The translations under genes and the position numbers were made by a program. A DNA stretch of 64,000 bases from an uncultured Clostridia bacterium (lineage in GTDB: Bacteria > Bacillota > Clostridia > Christensenellales > UBA3700), in contig CALGRX010000020.1 of assembly GCA_937880755.1 (NCBI GenBank), positions 1-64,000 of the forward strand, written 5' to 3'. Below are positions 8,106 through 16,378 of the stretch, piece after piece. The notes under the pieces were generated by a model. The model worked only from the letters and a program-made list of their open reading frames with translations, made no database searches and was not told the DNA's origin. Positions within the stretch are counted from its first letter, which is position 1, and each line of letters starts with the position of its first letter.

Positions 8106-9279
8106 CGGACACCTCCGTGACTGTTGCCGTAATTTTTCCTTTGACTGACCTAATCGTAAGGATTTGGTCTACCTCTACTTGTGATACTTCCGTGATAGCT
8201 ACTCCCTCGCAAGATACGCTCCATAAGCCCTTTTGAACTATTGATATCGGGTCGAGAGCTTTGAGTTTGGCAATCAAATTTTGCATAGACAATTTGGCTT
8301 GGAATGCCCTCATTTCAAACGCCTTGTCGAGTCTATGACTAATAGTTTCTAGGGCGTAATTTTCTTTGTCTATCCTAGTGCGAATTGCGTTGTCTAGCGT
8401 AAGGCTCAGCAATCGACGCTTGCTAGAATAATTGTCAATACGTTGAGTAAGATATTGCAAAAGATTGCTCTTGACGTTAGATAGATAATCTACGACTGCC
8501 TTTTGGTCAAAAGCTATGAGATTGGCCGCCGCAGTAGGGGTTGCGCATCTGACGTCGGCAACAAAGTCGCACAACGTAAAGTCGGTTTCGTGTCCTACTG
8601 CCGAGATTATCGGCGTGGTTGCTTCGTATATAGCGTACACTAATCTCTCGTCGTTGAAACCTTGTAGGTCTTCTATCGAGCCACCGCCTCTTGCTATTAT
8701 AATAGCGTCGTAGCCCATAGCATCAACTTCTTTGATAGCTTTGATGACGTCTTGAGAACAACTTTCGCCTTGAACTCTCACGTCTTTGACGACGATATCT
8801 AAATATGTGTTTTTTTGACGAACGGTAGTAATTATATCCCTAATTACCGCGCCTTGAGCCGAAGTAATTACGCATACTCTGTGAGGATATCGAGGAATTG
8901 GCTTTTTGTGGGACTCGTCGAAGTATCCTGCTGTCGCCAGCTTTTTTTTGAGTTGTTCAAAGAGCAAAGCAAGATAGCCGTTGCCAAGCGGTTGAATGCT
9001 CCTTGCGTTAAAGCTAAGCCTACCGCCCTTGACGTAATAGTCTACGTCACCTTTGAGAATTACGCTTTCGCCAACCTTGGGAACGTAGGTCTGCGCACAG
9101 TTGAAGCAAGTGCAGTTGAGCTGGCTATTTTCGTCTTTTAGAGTAAAATACGCGTGTCCGCACGTCACTTTGAATTGCGAGATTTCTCCCGCGAGCGAAA
9201 CGCCGTGCAACATATCTTCGGCAAGGAAAATTTGATGAATATAGCCGTTGATAACGCTTACGCTAAGAACGTCGCTCAT
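8095..9279 (-). CDS. xseA: Exodeoxyribonuclease VII large subunit
   Basis: The 394-residue protein has an N-terminal OB-fold (about 1-100) and the catalytic domain with VITSAQGAVIRDI, ARGGGSIEDL and the SAVGHETDFTL motif, followed by a helical C-terminal region for XseB binding. It is the catalytic subunit of the processive single-strand nuclease used in repair. It overlaps folD by 4 nt and xseB by 11 nt. Confidence 0.96.
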   Translation of the reverse strand: MSDVLSVSVINGYIHQIFLAEDMLHGVSLAGEISQFKVTCGHAYFTLKDENSQLNCTCFNCAQTYVPKVGESVILKGDVDYYVKGGRLSFNARSIQPLGNGYLALLFEQLKKKLATAGYFDESHKKPIPRYPHRVCVITSAQGAVIRDIITTVRQKNTYLDIVVKDVRVQGESCSQDVIKAIKEVDAMGYDAIIIARGGGSIEDLQGFNDERLVYAIYEATTPIISAVGHETDFTLCDFVADVRCATPTAAANLIAFDQKAVVDYLSNVKSNLLQYLTQRIDNYSSKRRLLSLTLDNAIRTRIDKENYALETISHRLDKAFEMRAFQAKLSMQNLIAKLKALDPISIVQKGLWSVSCEGVAITEVSQVEVDQILTIRSVKGKITATVTEVSDEI

Positions 9280-10127
9280 TGCTTGCTAAGCTCTCTATCC
9301 ACCGCCGCACACAGCGTGTTGTATAATAGCATCGTGATAGTCATAGGACCTACGCCTCCCGGAACGGGTGTAATAAACGACGCCTTTGGCTCTACCGAAT
9401 CAAAGTCTACGTCACCGCATAGCTTGCCGTCTACTCTATTGATACCTACGTCAATGACAATCGCTCCTTCTTTGACCATATCTCCCGTGACGAACTTTGG
9501 CTTGCCGATAGCGACTACGAGAATGTCGGCTTGGCGAGTAAATTCTTCGAGACCTACCGTGCGAGAGTGGCATACCGTTACGGTGCAGTTGGCGTTGAGA
9601 AGAAGCATTGCCATAGGCTTGCCTACAGTGTTGCTTCTACCCAAAACTACCGCGTTTTTGCCTTGGAGGTCTACACCCGTATCGGCAAGCAAATTCATTA
9701 CGCCGAGCGGAGTACAAGACACAGTGCGTGGTTTGCCCATAGCAAGTCTACCGAGATTGTCGGGAGAAAAACCGTCCACGTCCTTGCTGTCGGGAATGAG
9801 CGACAAGAGGTAACCCTCGTCGTAGCCCTTTGGCAACGGAAGTTGTACCAAAATGCCGTCTACGCTATCGTCTTTTGCCAAAGATCGGATAGTATTTTCA
9901 ATATTTTGTTGAGGCTCGCCGTCGGGATATTCAAAAGCCAAAGACTTCATACCTACCTCGGCGCAACCGTTGATTTTGTTCTTAACGTAGGTCTTAGACG
10001 CGGGGTCTTCGCCTACGATAATGACTGCAAGGCAAGGCTTACGTCCCATACTACTCTCAAAATCCTTTACTTTGTCGGCAATTTTAGTTCTAAGATTTGC
10101 CGAAACTTGCTTTCCGTATATCAACAT
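9276..10127 (-). CDS. folD: Methylenetetrahydrofolate dehydrogenase/cyclohydrolase FolD
   Basis: The 283-residue bifunctional enzyme interconverts 5,10-methylene-, methenyl- and 10-formyl-THF using NADP. Recognisable blocks are VQLPLPKGYD, VDGFSPDN, the Rossmann motif GRSNTVGKP and PVPGGVGPMT near the C-terminus. An AGAGGAA ribosome-binding site precedes the ATG. It sits between nusB and xseA as in Bacillus. Confidence 0.97.
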   Translation of the reverse strand: MLIYGKQVSANLRTKIADKVKDFESSMGRKPCLAVIIVGEDPASKTYVKNKINGCAEVGMKSLAFEYPDGEPQQNIENTIRSLAKDDSVDGILVQLPLPKGYDEGYLLSLIPDSKDVDGFSPDNLGRLAMGKPRTVSCTPLGVMNLLADTGVDLQGKNAVVLGRSNTVGKPMAMLLLNANCTVTVCHSRTVGLEEFTRQADILVVAIGKPKFVTGDMVKEGAIVIDVGINRVDGKLCGDVDFDSVEPKASFITPVPGGVGPMTITMLLYNTLCAAVDRELSKQ

Positions 10128-10129
10128 AA

Positions 10130-10561
10130 TTATTCCTCTACTAGTTGTTTGTACACGCCCGACAACACGCCGTTGACGAAAACGTAGCTCTTCTCGGTAG
10201 AATAGGTCTTGACTAGCTCTACCGTCTCGCTTATTGATACTCTTGGCGGAATATACTCGACGTATTTGATCTCGTAAATCGCGAGTAATAGAGCGGCAAG
10301 GTCGGGTCTATAAATTCTCTCGGGTCTAAAATTTTTGGCATTGTCGCATATTATGCCTATGAGTTCGTCATACTTGTCCATAACGCCGTCAACGACTTGA
10401 TTGAGGTAGGATACGTCCTCGTCGCCTAGAGCTTCGTCGGCAAGCATAATTGCTCTGGTCTGCTCGTCGCTCTCTTTGTTGAACAAATATCCAAAGATAA
10501 GTTTGTACGCATAATCTCTTGCACGTCTTCTGCTGTCCATTGCGCCGTTCTTCTTGTTCAT
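10130..10561 (-). CDS. nusB: Transcription antitermination protein NusB
   Basis: A 143-residue all-helical RNA-binding protein that, with NusE/S10, binds boxA in rRNA leaders. The pattern SRRRARDYAYKLIFGYLF at the start and RVSISETVELVKTYSTEKSYVFVNGVLS near the end is diagnostic. The start at 10561 is supported by an AAGGAG ribosome-binding site; a second ATG seven codons in lacks one. asp23 lies just upstream, a conserved pair. Confidence 0.95.
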   Translation of the reverse strand: MNKKNGAMDSRRRARDYAYKLIFGYLFNKESDEQTRAIMLADEALGDEDVSYLNQVVDGVMDKYDELIGIICDNAKNFRPERIYRPDLAALLLAIYEIKYVEYIPPRVSISETVELVKTYSTEKSYVFVNGVLSGVYKQLVEE

Positions 10562-10576
10562 AAATCTCCTTTATAT

Positions 10577-10606
10577 GCCAAAAGCCCCTATAAAAGGGGT
10601 TTTTGA
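10577..10606 (-). terminator. Weak hairpin between asp23 and nusB
   Basis: Minus strand reads AAAACCCC, a short A/T loop, GGGG, then CTTTT, directly after the asp23 stop. The stem is short (4-5 G:C pairs plus A:T pairs), so it may be a partial terminator or an mRNA processing/stability element rather than a full stop. Confidence 0.45.
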
Positions 10607-10969
10607 CTAATGTCTCGATACCACGCCTACCACGGTCACGTTGATTGCTTTGACCTTGAAGTAGGTGGATTTTTCGATATCCTCTTTGATTTTTTCTTGT
10701 AAGTTGCATATTACGACAGGTATTCTGTAGCCATAATATACGTTGATTGACACGTCGATAGTCACTAGATTGTCCTTGTGAAACTTGACGTCTATAGCAT
10801 TGCTTCTTTTGTTTTTGCCATAATCAAAAAACTTGTTTTTTAGCCCTGCTTCGTAGGATACCGATGCTACACCGTCTACCAAAGACGCGCTACTACCGGC
10901 TATTGAACTAAGCACTCCGAAATAGGTATCCAAGTCTTGTTGGCTGTTGTCGCTACTCTTGCTTGCCAT
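10607..10969 (-). CDS. Asp23/Gls24 family protein (YqhY-like)
   Basis: A 120-residue Asp23/Gls24 protein. The family core LSSIAGSSASLVDGVASVSY and VTIDVSINVYYGYRIPVVICNLQEKIKEDIE is clear. Members next to nusB (YqhY in Bacillus) have been linked to control of fatty-acid synthesis through acetyl-CoA carboxylase. The accBC genes that normally lie between spoIIIAH and this gene in Bacillus are absent here. A CGGAGG ribosome-binding site supports the start. Confidence 0.9.
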   Translation of the reverse strand: MASKSSDNSQQDLDTYFGVLSSIAGSSASLVDGVASVSYEAGLKNKFFDYGKNKRSNAIDVKFHKDNLVTIDVSINVYYGYRIPVVICNLQEKIKEDIEKSTYFKVKAINVTVVGVVSRH

Positions 10970-10987
10970 AACTTACCTCCGACAATA

Positions 10988-11016
10988 AGTCTACCACATT
11001 TGCAGAGTTTTGACAA
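10988..11016 (-). promoter_or_regulatory. Candidate SigA promoter of the asp23-nusB operon
   Basis: Minus strand TTGTCA (11011-11016), 17-bp spacer, TAGACT (10988-10993), in the gap between spoIIIAH and asp23. It would separate the vegetative asp23-nusB-folD genes from the sporulation operon upstream. Confidence 0.45.
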
Positions 11017-11027
11017 GTATTATTATA

Positions 11028-11531
11028 TTATACTTTATAAGGAACGATTACCACTTGAGACGGCGTATAGTCGGTTTCGCTCAATATTACGCCTAGGATT
11101 TGGGCTACTTGCTCGCTAGTCAACTCTTCTTGTTGGATAATTACGTTGATATTGTTGGTGCTCATAGTTACCACAGCGTCTTGGAAGCCCTTGGCTTTGA
11201 TGAGATTTTCTACCACCAATTCGCAGTCAATGTTAGATAGAAGCTCCATCTTTTTTGCAGTTGCGGTAGCTTTGGTTTCGTCGGTAGAATCAGCCGACGC
11301 AATGATTGCGTCCAAATAACTAAATTCTTCTGCTCTCGACGTCTCTCTGTCGCTTCTATAAGCCGAAAAGAAAGTTGTTTCGGTAGGTTGACCGGACACT
11401 GCGTCGTCGTCCAACTTGCGAGTCAATACGAAGTTGAGCACGCCCGTGATTACCAACAGTGCTACCATACTGCAAAGGATAATTACCTTTTTTGCGTTTG
11501 CCGACAAAAGCTTGTGTGATAGTTTTGCCAT
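11028..11531 (-). CDS. spoIIIAH: Stage III sporulation protein AH
   Basis: The 167-residue protein has a transmembrane helix at about 15-36 and a C-terminal extracytoplasmic domain (VTMSTNNINVIIQQEELTSEQVAQI) of the YscJ/FliF-like ring fold. SpoIIIAH in the mother-cell membrane binds forespore SpoIIQ across the intermembrane space, forming the feeding-tube channel needed for late SigG activity. It is the last gene of the eight-gene operon and has its own GGAGG ribosome-binding site. Confidence 0.94.
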   Translation of the reverse strand: MAKLSHKLLSANAKKVIILCSMVALLVITGVLNFVLTRKLDDDAVSGQPTETTFFSAYRSDRETSRAEEFSYLDAIIASADSTDETKATATAKKMELLSNIDCELVVENLIKAKGFQDAVVTMSTNNINVIIQQEELTSEQVAQILGVILSETDYTPSQVVIVPYKV

Positions 11532-11543
11532 AAGATACCTCCA

Positions 11544-11966
11544 TTATGCTTTGTTCATTTTATATATTTTTATTTTTTCTGCTTTGACGTCCACTAGGGC
11601 GCATACGGCGTCTATTATCTTGACCTTGACGCCTATATCGTCACCGCCTTCGGCTACTACGACTACGCCACCAACCATCTTTTCGTCGTCGTAAGTAATC
11701 AGTACGCTGCAATCGCCCACTCCCTCAACGTTGCATAGCACGCTTGCAACTTGACGGCTTAGCTCGTTGCCACCCGACGACGTGTGTACCGTAGCCGTAT
11801 CGCTCGCCCCTACGTTCGTCGTGATAAAGTATATGAATATTGCTACTAGCGCTATGACAAAAGCGACGATAATTTCTAAATGTTTGACTGATTTGAGCTT
11901 TTTTAGCAAGGTTTGAGGTTTTTCTACAACCGAGTCTTTTGGGTCGTTAAAACTATTATCCGTCAT
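11544..11966 (-). CDS. spoIIIAG: Stage III sporulation protein AG
   Basis: A 140-residue membrane protein with a charged N-terminal tail, one transmembrane helix at about 30-50 and a ring-forming extracytoplasmic domain. The sequence from GNELSRQVASVLCNVEGVGDCSVLITY is typical of SpoIIIAG. It overlaps the end of spoIIIAF by 11 nt and has no separate ribosome-binding site, so it is coupled. It is expected to form the large ring of the SpoIIIA-SpoIIQ channel. Confidence 0.93.
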   Translation of the reverse strand: MTDNSFNDPKDSVVEKPQTLLKKLKSVKHLEIIVAFVIALVAIFIYFITTNVGASDTATVHTSSGGNELSRQVASVLCNVEGVGDCSVLITYDDEKMVGGVVVVAEGGDDIGVKVKIIDAVCALVDVKAEKIKIYKMNKA

Positions 11967-12405
11967 ATACTTTTACCACTGCTCCTTTATATTTTTTGCT
12001 AAGATATGCCTCTATACTTTGCTTGTCGCTCTCACTACACGCTATATATATGCTGATGTTTTGTATTTTATAATCAAAATCTTGATAATATTTTATTTTT
12101 ACCGACTTGGGTGAATAGCCTTGCTCCTTTAGTTCGTCTGAAACCTGCTTTTCTTGCACCTCTTTGATATTGCCGACGAGCGCGTCCAAAGTACCTTGTT
12201 CTACCTCGATATCGCTAGCTTGCGACTGCCATTTACCAACGTTTACGCTTTGCAAAAGGTTGACAAGCGGCGAAATTATCGTTATTACTGCTACGACTCC
12301 AAAGACGCCTTTGATATATTTTGCACTCTCGCCGTCGGGTAAAATCACGTCGACTAGCACCCCGAGCACTACCACTCCTACTATAGCCAATACCCACGCT
12401 TGCAT
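11956..12405 (-). CDS. spoIIIAF: Stage III sporulation protein AF
   Basis: The 149-residue protein has two N-terminal transmembrane helices (about 1-22 and 31-51) and a soluble C-terminal domain, as in family members. The start at 12405 is chosen because AAAGGAGG precedes it and the family begins with a membrane helix; the longer frame from 12441 would overlap spoIIIAE. It is an accessory membrane part of the SpoIIIA channel. Confidence 0.92.
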   Translation of the reverse strand: MQAWVLAIVGVVVLGVLVDVILPDGESAKYIKGVFGVVAVITIISPLVNLLQSVNVGKWQSQASDIEVEQGTLDALVGNIKEVQEKQVSDELKEQGYSPKSVKIKYYQDFDYKIQNISIYIACSESDKQSIEAYLSKKYKGAVVKVYDG

Positions 12406-12419
12406 ATCCCCTCCTTTGC

Positions 12420-13595
12420 TCACACTACACCCAAGTTGCAAGCGTAAATTATCAACATAATCGTAGTAACGAACATAAACGCAACGCCAAGAATTATCGC
12501 CAGCAGAATATTTACGTTTTTGGATAGGTCAAAGATCATTTTGGATATTTTGCTATCACCGATAGGCTCTATTATGCCCGACGCGAGCTTGAGCCCTAGC
12601 GAAAAAACGATAATATTGACTAAAGGCGAAGCAATCATAATCAGCAACGCAAACAACGAGATGAGTCCAAGCGAATTTTTGATAAGAACGAAGCTTGCCA
12701 TCATTAGGTCAAAGCCGTCGGACAGATATCCGCCAACTATGGGCACGTAGCTCTGCATTGCAAACTTAGCCGTCTTGATAGATACCGTGTCGATAATACC
12801 GCCCGTCAAGCCTTGTGCCGTCAAAAACGTGACGAAAAGACTAAATACCGCCGTCAGCGAGTATTTGATACCGCTACTAAAAAAACTCGTCAACTTGGAT
12901 AATTTGACGCCATTTGATAGCGAAGATATCATTGTAAACACGATGACCACGACTACCATTGGCATAATAATTTGTACGACAAAGGTTGTTATCGAGGTAG
13001 TCAGTACGCTCATCATAGGCTGAAACACCGCGCTACTATTTGCTCCGCCAACGACCGTAATTATAGTCAGCAAAATCGGGAAGACTAACTGCATAAATTG
13101 CTTGATTGTGCCTACGATTGCGGCGGTGTCGTTGACTAGCGACATAGCGCGAGTTAGTATTATGACGGCTATAGCGCAATAGCTGACGAAACCTATCAGT
13201 TCTTTGGTAGGATTGGACAAAAATCCGCTAGTCAATCCGTTGAGTAAGCTAGTTATCAGCGATATGCCTACTATGCTTACGACTATTGGCAATACGCCGG
13301 TAAGAGCAGAAAATACTCGTTGAGTTATTAGTCGCACCGCGTCGTCAAAGGTTAGCTTTTGCTCTCCTTGCGCAATATCTTTAATAGTGTCATTCAAACT
13401 GTCGAATAGATTGGAGTTCAAGCCTTGAAGCAAACCTTGAAGTGAGCCTAAATCAAGGTCGTCGACGTTTTGCTCTACGTTGTCGATGAGTTGTTGCTCG
13501 GGGTCGCCATTTTCCGCTACACAAAGCCCGACTATCGATAGAATTGATAGTAGCAACGACAATATTACAAGTATTTTGCAAAGTATTTTATTCAT
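12420..13595 (-). CDS. spoIIIAE: Stage III sporulation protein AE
   Basis: The 391-residue polytopic membrane protein has an N-terminal signal-like helix (about 5-28), a short soluble region (LDLGSLQGLLQGLNSNLFDSL) and then multiple hydrophobic helices to the end. It resembles a transporter-like component of the SpoIIIA complex. The order AA-AB-AC-AD-AE-AF-AG-AH is complete and collinear with Bacillus. It starts 5 nt after spoIIIAD without a clear ribosome-binding site, suggesting coupling. Confidence 0.95.
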   Translation of the reverse strand: MNKILCKILVILSLLLSILSIVGLCVAENGDPEQQLIDNVEQNVDDLDLGSLQGLLQGLNSNLFDSLNDTIKDIAQGEQKLTFDDAVRLITQRVFSALTGVLPIVVSIVGISLITSLLNGLTSGFLSNPTKELIGFVSYCAIAVIILTRAMSLVNDTAAIVGTIKQFMQLVFPILLTIITVVGGANSSAVFQPMMSVLTTSITTFVVQIIMPMVVVVIVFTMISSLSNGVKLSKLTSFFSSGIKYSLTAVFSLFVTFLTAQGLTGGIIDTVSIKTAKFAMQSYVPIVGGYLSDGFDLMMASFVLIKNSLGLISLFALLIMIASPLVNIIVFSLGLKLASGIIEPIGDSKISKMIFDLSKNVNILLAIILGVAFMFVTTIMLIIYACNLGVV

Positions 13596-13600
13596 TTTGT

Positions 13601-13996
13601 TTAAATCATACCTACGACTAAATCTATCAAAGACTTGACTATCGGCAAAGCCATCAAAAATATAACTATTTTACCTGCAAAAGCAAGCTTTTTGCCTATG
13701 CTTGCACAGTCAAAATCGTTGCATAGACTGACGCTGTATTCAGTCAAATAACCCACTCCTATTATCTTCATCAGTACACCAAATAGCTCGTTGTCCACCC
13801 CCGTTTTGTCGACAATTTCTTCAAATGCAATGACTACCTCGGTGAGCGAATTGAGGGCTATAATGAGAATAATTATCCCCGTAGATATGACGGCAAGCGA
13901 TGAGAAGGTGCTAGAAGAATTTTTGAGCAACAACGAGCATATCGCGCCAATTATCGCTACGCCGATGACTTTGAATATTTCCATATCAATACACAC
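13601..13996 (-). CDS. spoIIIAD: Stage III sporulation protein AD
   Basis: A 131-residue protein with four hydrophobic helices. The GTG start at 13996 is preferred because the N-terminus MCIDMEIFKVIGV aligns with the family start (MQIDIVQIVG in Bacillus); an ATG at 13984 is the alternative. It overlaps the spoIIIAC stop by 11 nt. It is a membrane component of the SpoIIIA channel complex. Confidence 0.92.
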   Translation of the reverse strand: MCIDMEIFKVIGVAIIGAICSLLLKNSSSTFSSLAVISTGIIILIIALNSLTEVVIAFEEIVDKTGVDNELFGVLMKIIGVGYLTEYSVSLCNDFDCASIGKKLAFAGKIVIFLMALPIVKSLIDLVVGMI

Positions 13997-14183
13997 CGAG
14001 AATATTTTTGAGGTTGTCGAATAGACCGCCTATCATATCGACTACTATCAATAGCACCATAATCAGTCCGCCTATCGTGATAAAGGTGGCAATCTCGTCC
14101 TTGTCGGACTTTTTGAGAATGATATTGAGCACCGCCGTGATGAGTCCAATGCCTGCGATTTTGAATATTACCGATATTTCCAT
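13986..14183 (-). CDS. spoIIIAC: Stage III sporulation protein AC
   Basis: A 65-residue protein with two transmembrane helices separated by a charged turn (KKSDKDE), ending FDNLKNILGVY. Length and pattern match the family (68 residues in Bacillus). It lies between AB and AD with short or overlapping junctions, as part of the mother-cell membrane complex. Confidence 0.93.
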   Translation of the reverse strand: MEISVIFKIAGIGLITAVLNIILKKSDKDEIATFITIGGLIMVLLIVVDMIGGLFDNLKNILGVY

Positions 14184-14190
14184 AACTCTC

Positions 14191-14685
14191 CTATACGACT
14201 AATATCATGATTGCAAGTCCAAGCAAAAAGCCCAACTTGTAGCATAGTTTGCCGTTGCTAACGTAATCTTTTTCCGCCTTTTCATATGCGCGCTCAAGCA
14301 TTGTCGAGTGGTGCTTAAGCAAGGCAATTTGAGCCTCGTACCCCGTTTTGCCAATGTCTAAGAAGTATGAAGTTACGACGCTAACGTCCTTTTTGAAAAG
14401 AGGACTGCGAGCAACGCTACGCTCTAATATCGCCCTATCGCTTTGCTCAAAACTTGCTCGTACTTGTCCAAAGAAGTCTTGAACGCTAGCGCTTTTGTCT
14501 TGACTAAATTGCGATATTGCCGTAGTTATCGGCATCTTGAGATTGGATACGCAGCTGCTTAGATACCTATCGAAGTCTAATAACATTGCAAGAAATTCTT
14601 TACGCTTTTTGAAAGAGTTGCCTACTCCTATCCCGCCGACAAAGCACGCTATCCAGATTATTCCTCCAACTACAAGCTCAGACAC
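14191..14685 (-). CDS. spoIIIAB: Stage III sporulation protein AB
   Basis: The 164-residue protein has hydrophobic helices at both ends and a cytosolic helical centre (KKRKEFLAMLLDFDRYL; LFKKDVSVVTSYFLDIGKTG). It resembles the GspF-type inner-membrane platform of type II secretion, consistent with SpoIIIAA being the paired ATPase. It overlaps the spoIIIAA stop by 16 nt. Confidence 0.93.
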   Translation of the reverse strand: MSELVVGGIIWIACFVGGIGVGNSFKKRKEFLAMLLDFDRYLSSCVSNLKMPITTAISQFSQDKSASVQDFFGQVRASFEQSDRAILERSVARSPLFKKDVSVVTSYFLDIGKTGYEAQIALLKHHSTMLERAYEKAEKDYVSNGKLCYKLGFLLGLAIMILVV

Positions 14686-15518
14686 GTCAGCTCCTTGTCG
14701 TACACCTTGTCCACGTGCCCGATACTATCTATGTGGACGAAGTAACGAAACTTGTCCAATAGTGCGCCGTATACCTTATCCGAGAGCAAAATTCCTGCGT
14801 CGTCGGCATGCACTGTGGCTAGCACTTTGACTCCCGACCGTACGCTATCTAGTATGCAATCCACCTCTTGCTCTGAAAATATCTCGTCGGTAGCTATTAC
14901 GTCGGGGCGCATAGACTTGATATAGTTGGCGTAAGCGTAGCTTTTGGGCACGCCGGCAACTACGTCACTGCACTCTCCAAGATCAAAACAATCTCCCGCA
15001 ATTTCCATTCTTTCGTCAAGCACCAATACGTTGTTGCCCCTATTGGATAGCTCGCGTATCATATTTCTAAGCAAAGTCGTCTTGCCAAGACCGGGCTTAG
15101 AGAAGATAATGGTGTTGTCAAAATTGCTGATAACTCTCGCTACTTTGGGACAACTAACACGCACGTCCCTTGGCACTCTTATGCAAAGAGAAGAAAAGTT
15201 TTTGATTGCGGTAAGCTTTCCACCCTTGACTACACCTTGTCCCGATATGCCTATCCTTATGCCGTCTGCAGTAGTAATAAATCCTTGCGTAATCTCGTCG
15301 TCAAATGCGTATAAAGAAGACGTACAAGCCTTATCCAAAACGTATTGCAAGTCGTCATACGTTGCAACTTCGTTGTCGCCTATTAGTTTGTAATATCGCC
15401 CCATAAGCGCGCAAAATATAGGTTTGCCTACCCTAATTCTTATCTCGGTCAAGCTCTCGTTCCAACCGCGATTGAGTATTTCATTGTATATCCATTGAGG
15501 CAATACGTCGGCTATCAT
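14670..15518 (-). CDS. spoIIIAA: Stage III sporulation protein AA, secretion-type ATPase
   Basis: A 282-residue P-loop ATPase of the type II/IV secretion family. Walker A is KPGLGKTT at 141-148, Walker B lies in VLVLDERMEIAG, and the later DVIATDEIF and ATVHADD stretches fit the Asp-box and His-box. It is expected to power or assemble the SpoIIIA-SpoIIQ channel at the mother-cell membrane. It heads the operon, with an AAGGAG ribosome-binding site before the ATG. Confidence 0.96.
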   Translation of the reverse strand: MIADVLPQWIYNEILNRGWNESLTEIRIRVGKPIFCALMGRYYKLIGDNEVATYDDLQYVLDKACTSSLYAFDDEITQGFITTADGIRIGISGQGVVKGGKLTAIKNFSSLCIRVPRDVRVSCPKVARVISNFDNTIIFSKPGLGKTTLLRNMIRELSNRGNNVLVLDERMEIAGDCFDLGECSDVVAGVPKSYAYANYIKSMRPDVIATDEIFSEQEVDCILDSVRSGVKVLATVHADDAGILLSDKVYGALLDKFRYFVHIDSIGHVDKVYDKELTCLSL

Positions 15519-15552
15519 AATTCTCCTTGCAATATTATACGGACAACCTAAT

Positions 15553-15582
15553 AGCGGTATGATAAAAGGATATTTTTTGACA
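15553..15582 (-). promoter_or_regulatory. Tentative SigE-type promoter of spoIIIA
   Basis: Minus strand has CATACCGCT (15553-15561), close to the SigE -10 pattern CATACAAT, preceded after a spacer by GTCAAAAA. The -35 is a poor match and spacing is slightly short. SigE control of spoIIIA is known in the family; the site itself is inferred. The rest of 15583-15756 is very AT-rich and holds nothing recognised. Confidence 0.3.
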
Positions 15583-15756
15583 TATTTTTTGATTAAAAGC
15601 TAGTAGGTAAAATTTAGTTGATAAGAAGAAAGTTAGAACAACTAAAAAGTAGACGGTAATCGATAAAAAAATAATAAAAAATCTAATATAATTATCAAAT
15701 GAAAAAATTGTCTTTTGAATAAATTACTTACTAAATATCAGAAAAAACCAATAAAA

Positions 15757-15780
15757 TAGCGCGTCAAAAGACGCGCTTGA
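15757..15780 (-). terminator. Intrinsic terminator after efp
   Basis: On the minus strand the stem AGCGCGTC / GACGCGCT with a TTTT loop is followed by ATTTTATT, about 25 nt past the efp stop. It separates pepQ-efp from the spoIIIA operon. Confidence 0.85.
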
Positions 15781-15799
15781 TGTCAACAAACTAAATTGT

Positions 15800-16366
15800 T
15801 TAGACTCTAGACATATATTCGCCCGTTCTGGTATCGATACGAATAGTGTCGCCTTCGTTGACGAACAAAGGAACTTGCAATTCGTAACCCGTCTCCAAAG
15901 TTGCAGGTTTGGTTGCGCCTTGGGTGGTGTTGCCCTTAGCTCCAGGTTCGCAATGGGTGATGAGCAATTCTACGAAGTTAGGCGCTTCTACGGAGAATGC
16001 ACTGCCGTTGTAGAAAGATACGCTAACTTGTCCGTTTTCCATAACGAATTGGAGAGCGTCCTCGCATACTTCTTGATTGAGTGGAATCATATCGAAAGTA
16101 TCGTTGTCCATAAAGTAGTACAAGTCGCCGTCGTTGTAAGAATACGTCATAGGTTTGCGCTCAATGTGTGCGGTTTGGAATTTCGCGGTTGGGTTGAAGG
16201 TCATTTCGATCGTGCCACCGTCAATTACGTTGCGAAGCTTGGTTCTTACGAATGCTGCGCCCTTGCCCGGTTTTACGTGCAAAAAGTCAACTACCGTAAC
16301 TACCTTTCCGTCCATTTCAAAGGTCATACCCTTACGAAAATCACCTGCTAAGATAAAATCTGCCAT
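15800..16366 (-). CDS. efp: Translation elongation factor P
   Basis: The 188-residue protein has the three-domain EF-P layout: KOW-like N-domain (ADFILAGDFRKGMTFEMDG), central OB domain and C-terminal OB domain ending DTIRIDTRTGEYMSRV. It relieves ribosome stalling at polyproline. The tip-loop motif KPGKG is at 32-36, with Lys35 as the expected tip residue. The start at 16366 has GGAGG at good spacing, and the family N-terminus agrees. pepQ lies upstream, the same pairing as yqhT-efp in Bacillus. Confidence 0.97.
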   Translation of the reverse strand: MADFILAGDFRKGMTFEMDGKVVTVVDFLHVKPGKGAAFVRTKLRNVIDGGTIEMTFNPTAKFQTAHIERKPMTYSYNDGDLYYFMDNDTFDMIPLNQEVCEDALQFVMENGQVSVSFYNGSAFSVEAPNFVELLITHCEPGAKGNTTQGATKPATLETGYELQVPLFVNEGDTIRIDTRTGEYMSRV

Positions 16367-16378
16367 AAAGTCCTCCAA

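Noticed and set aside
9154..10187. Two plus-strand ORFs of over 210 codons opposite folD
   Set aside because: They mirror folD codons in two frames and have no recognisable domain; folD is certain.
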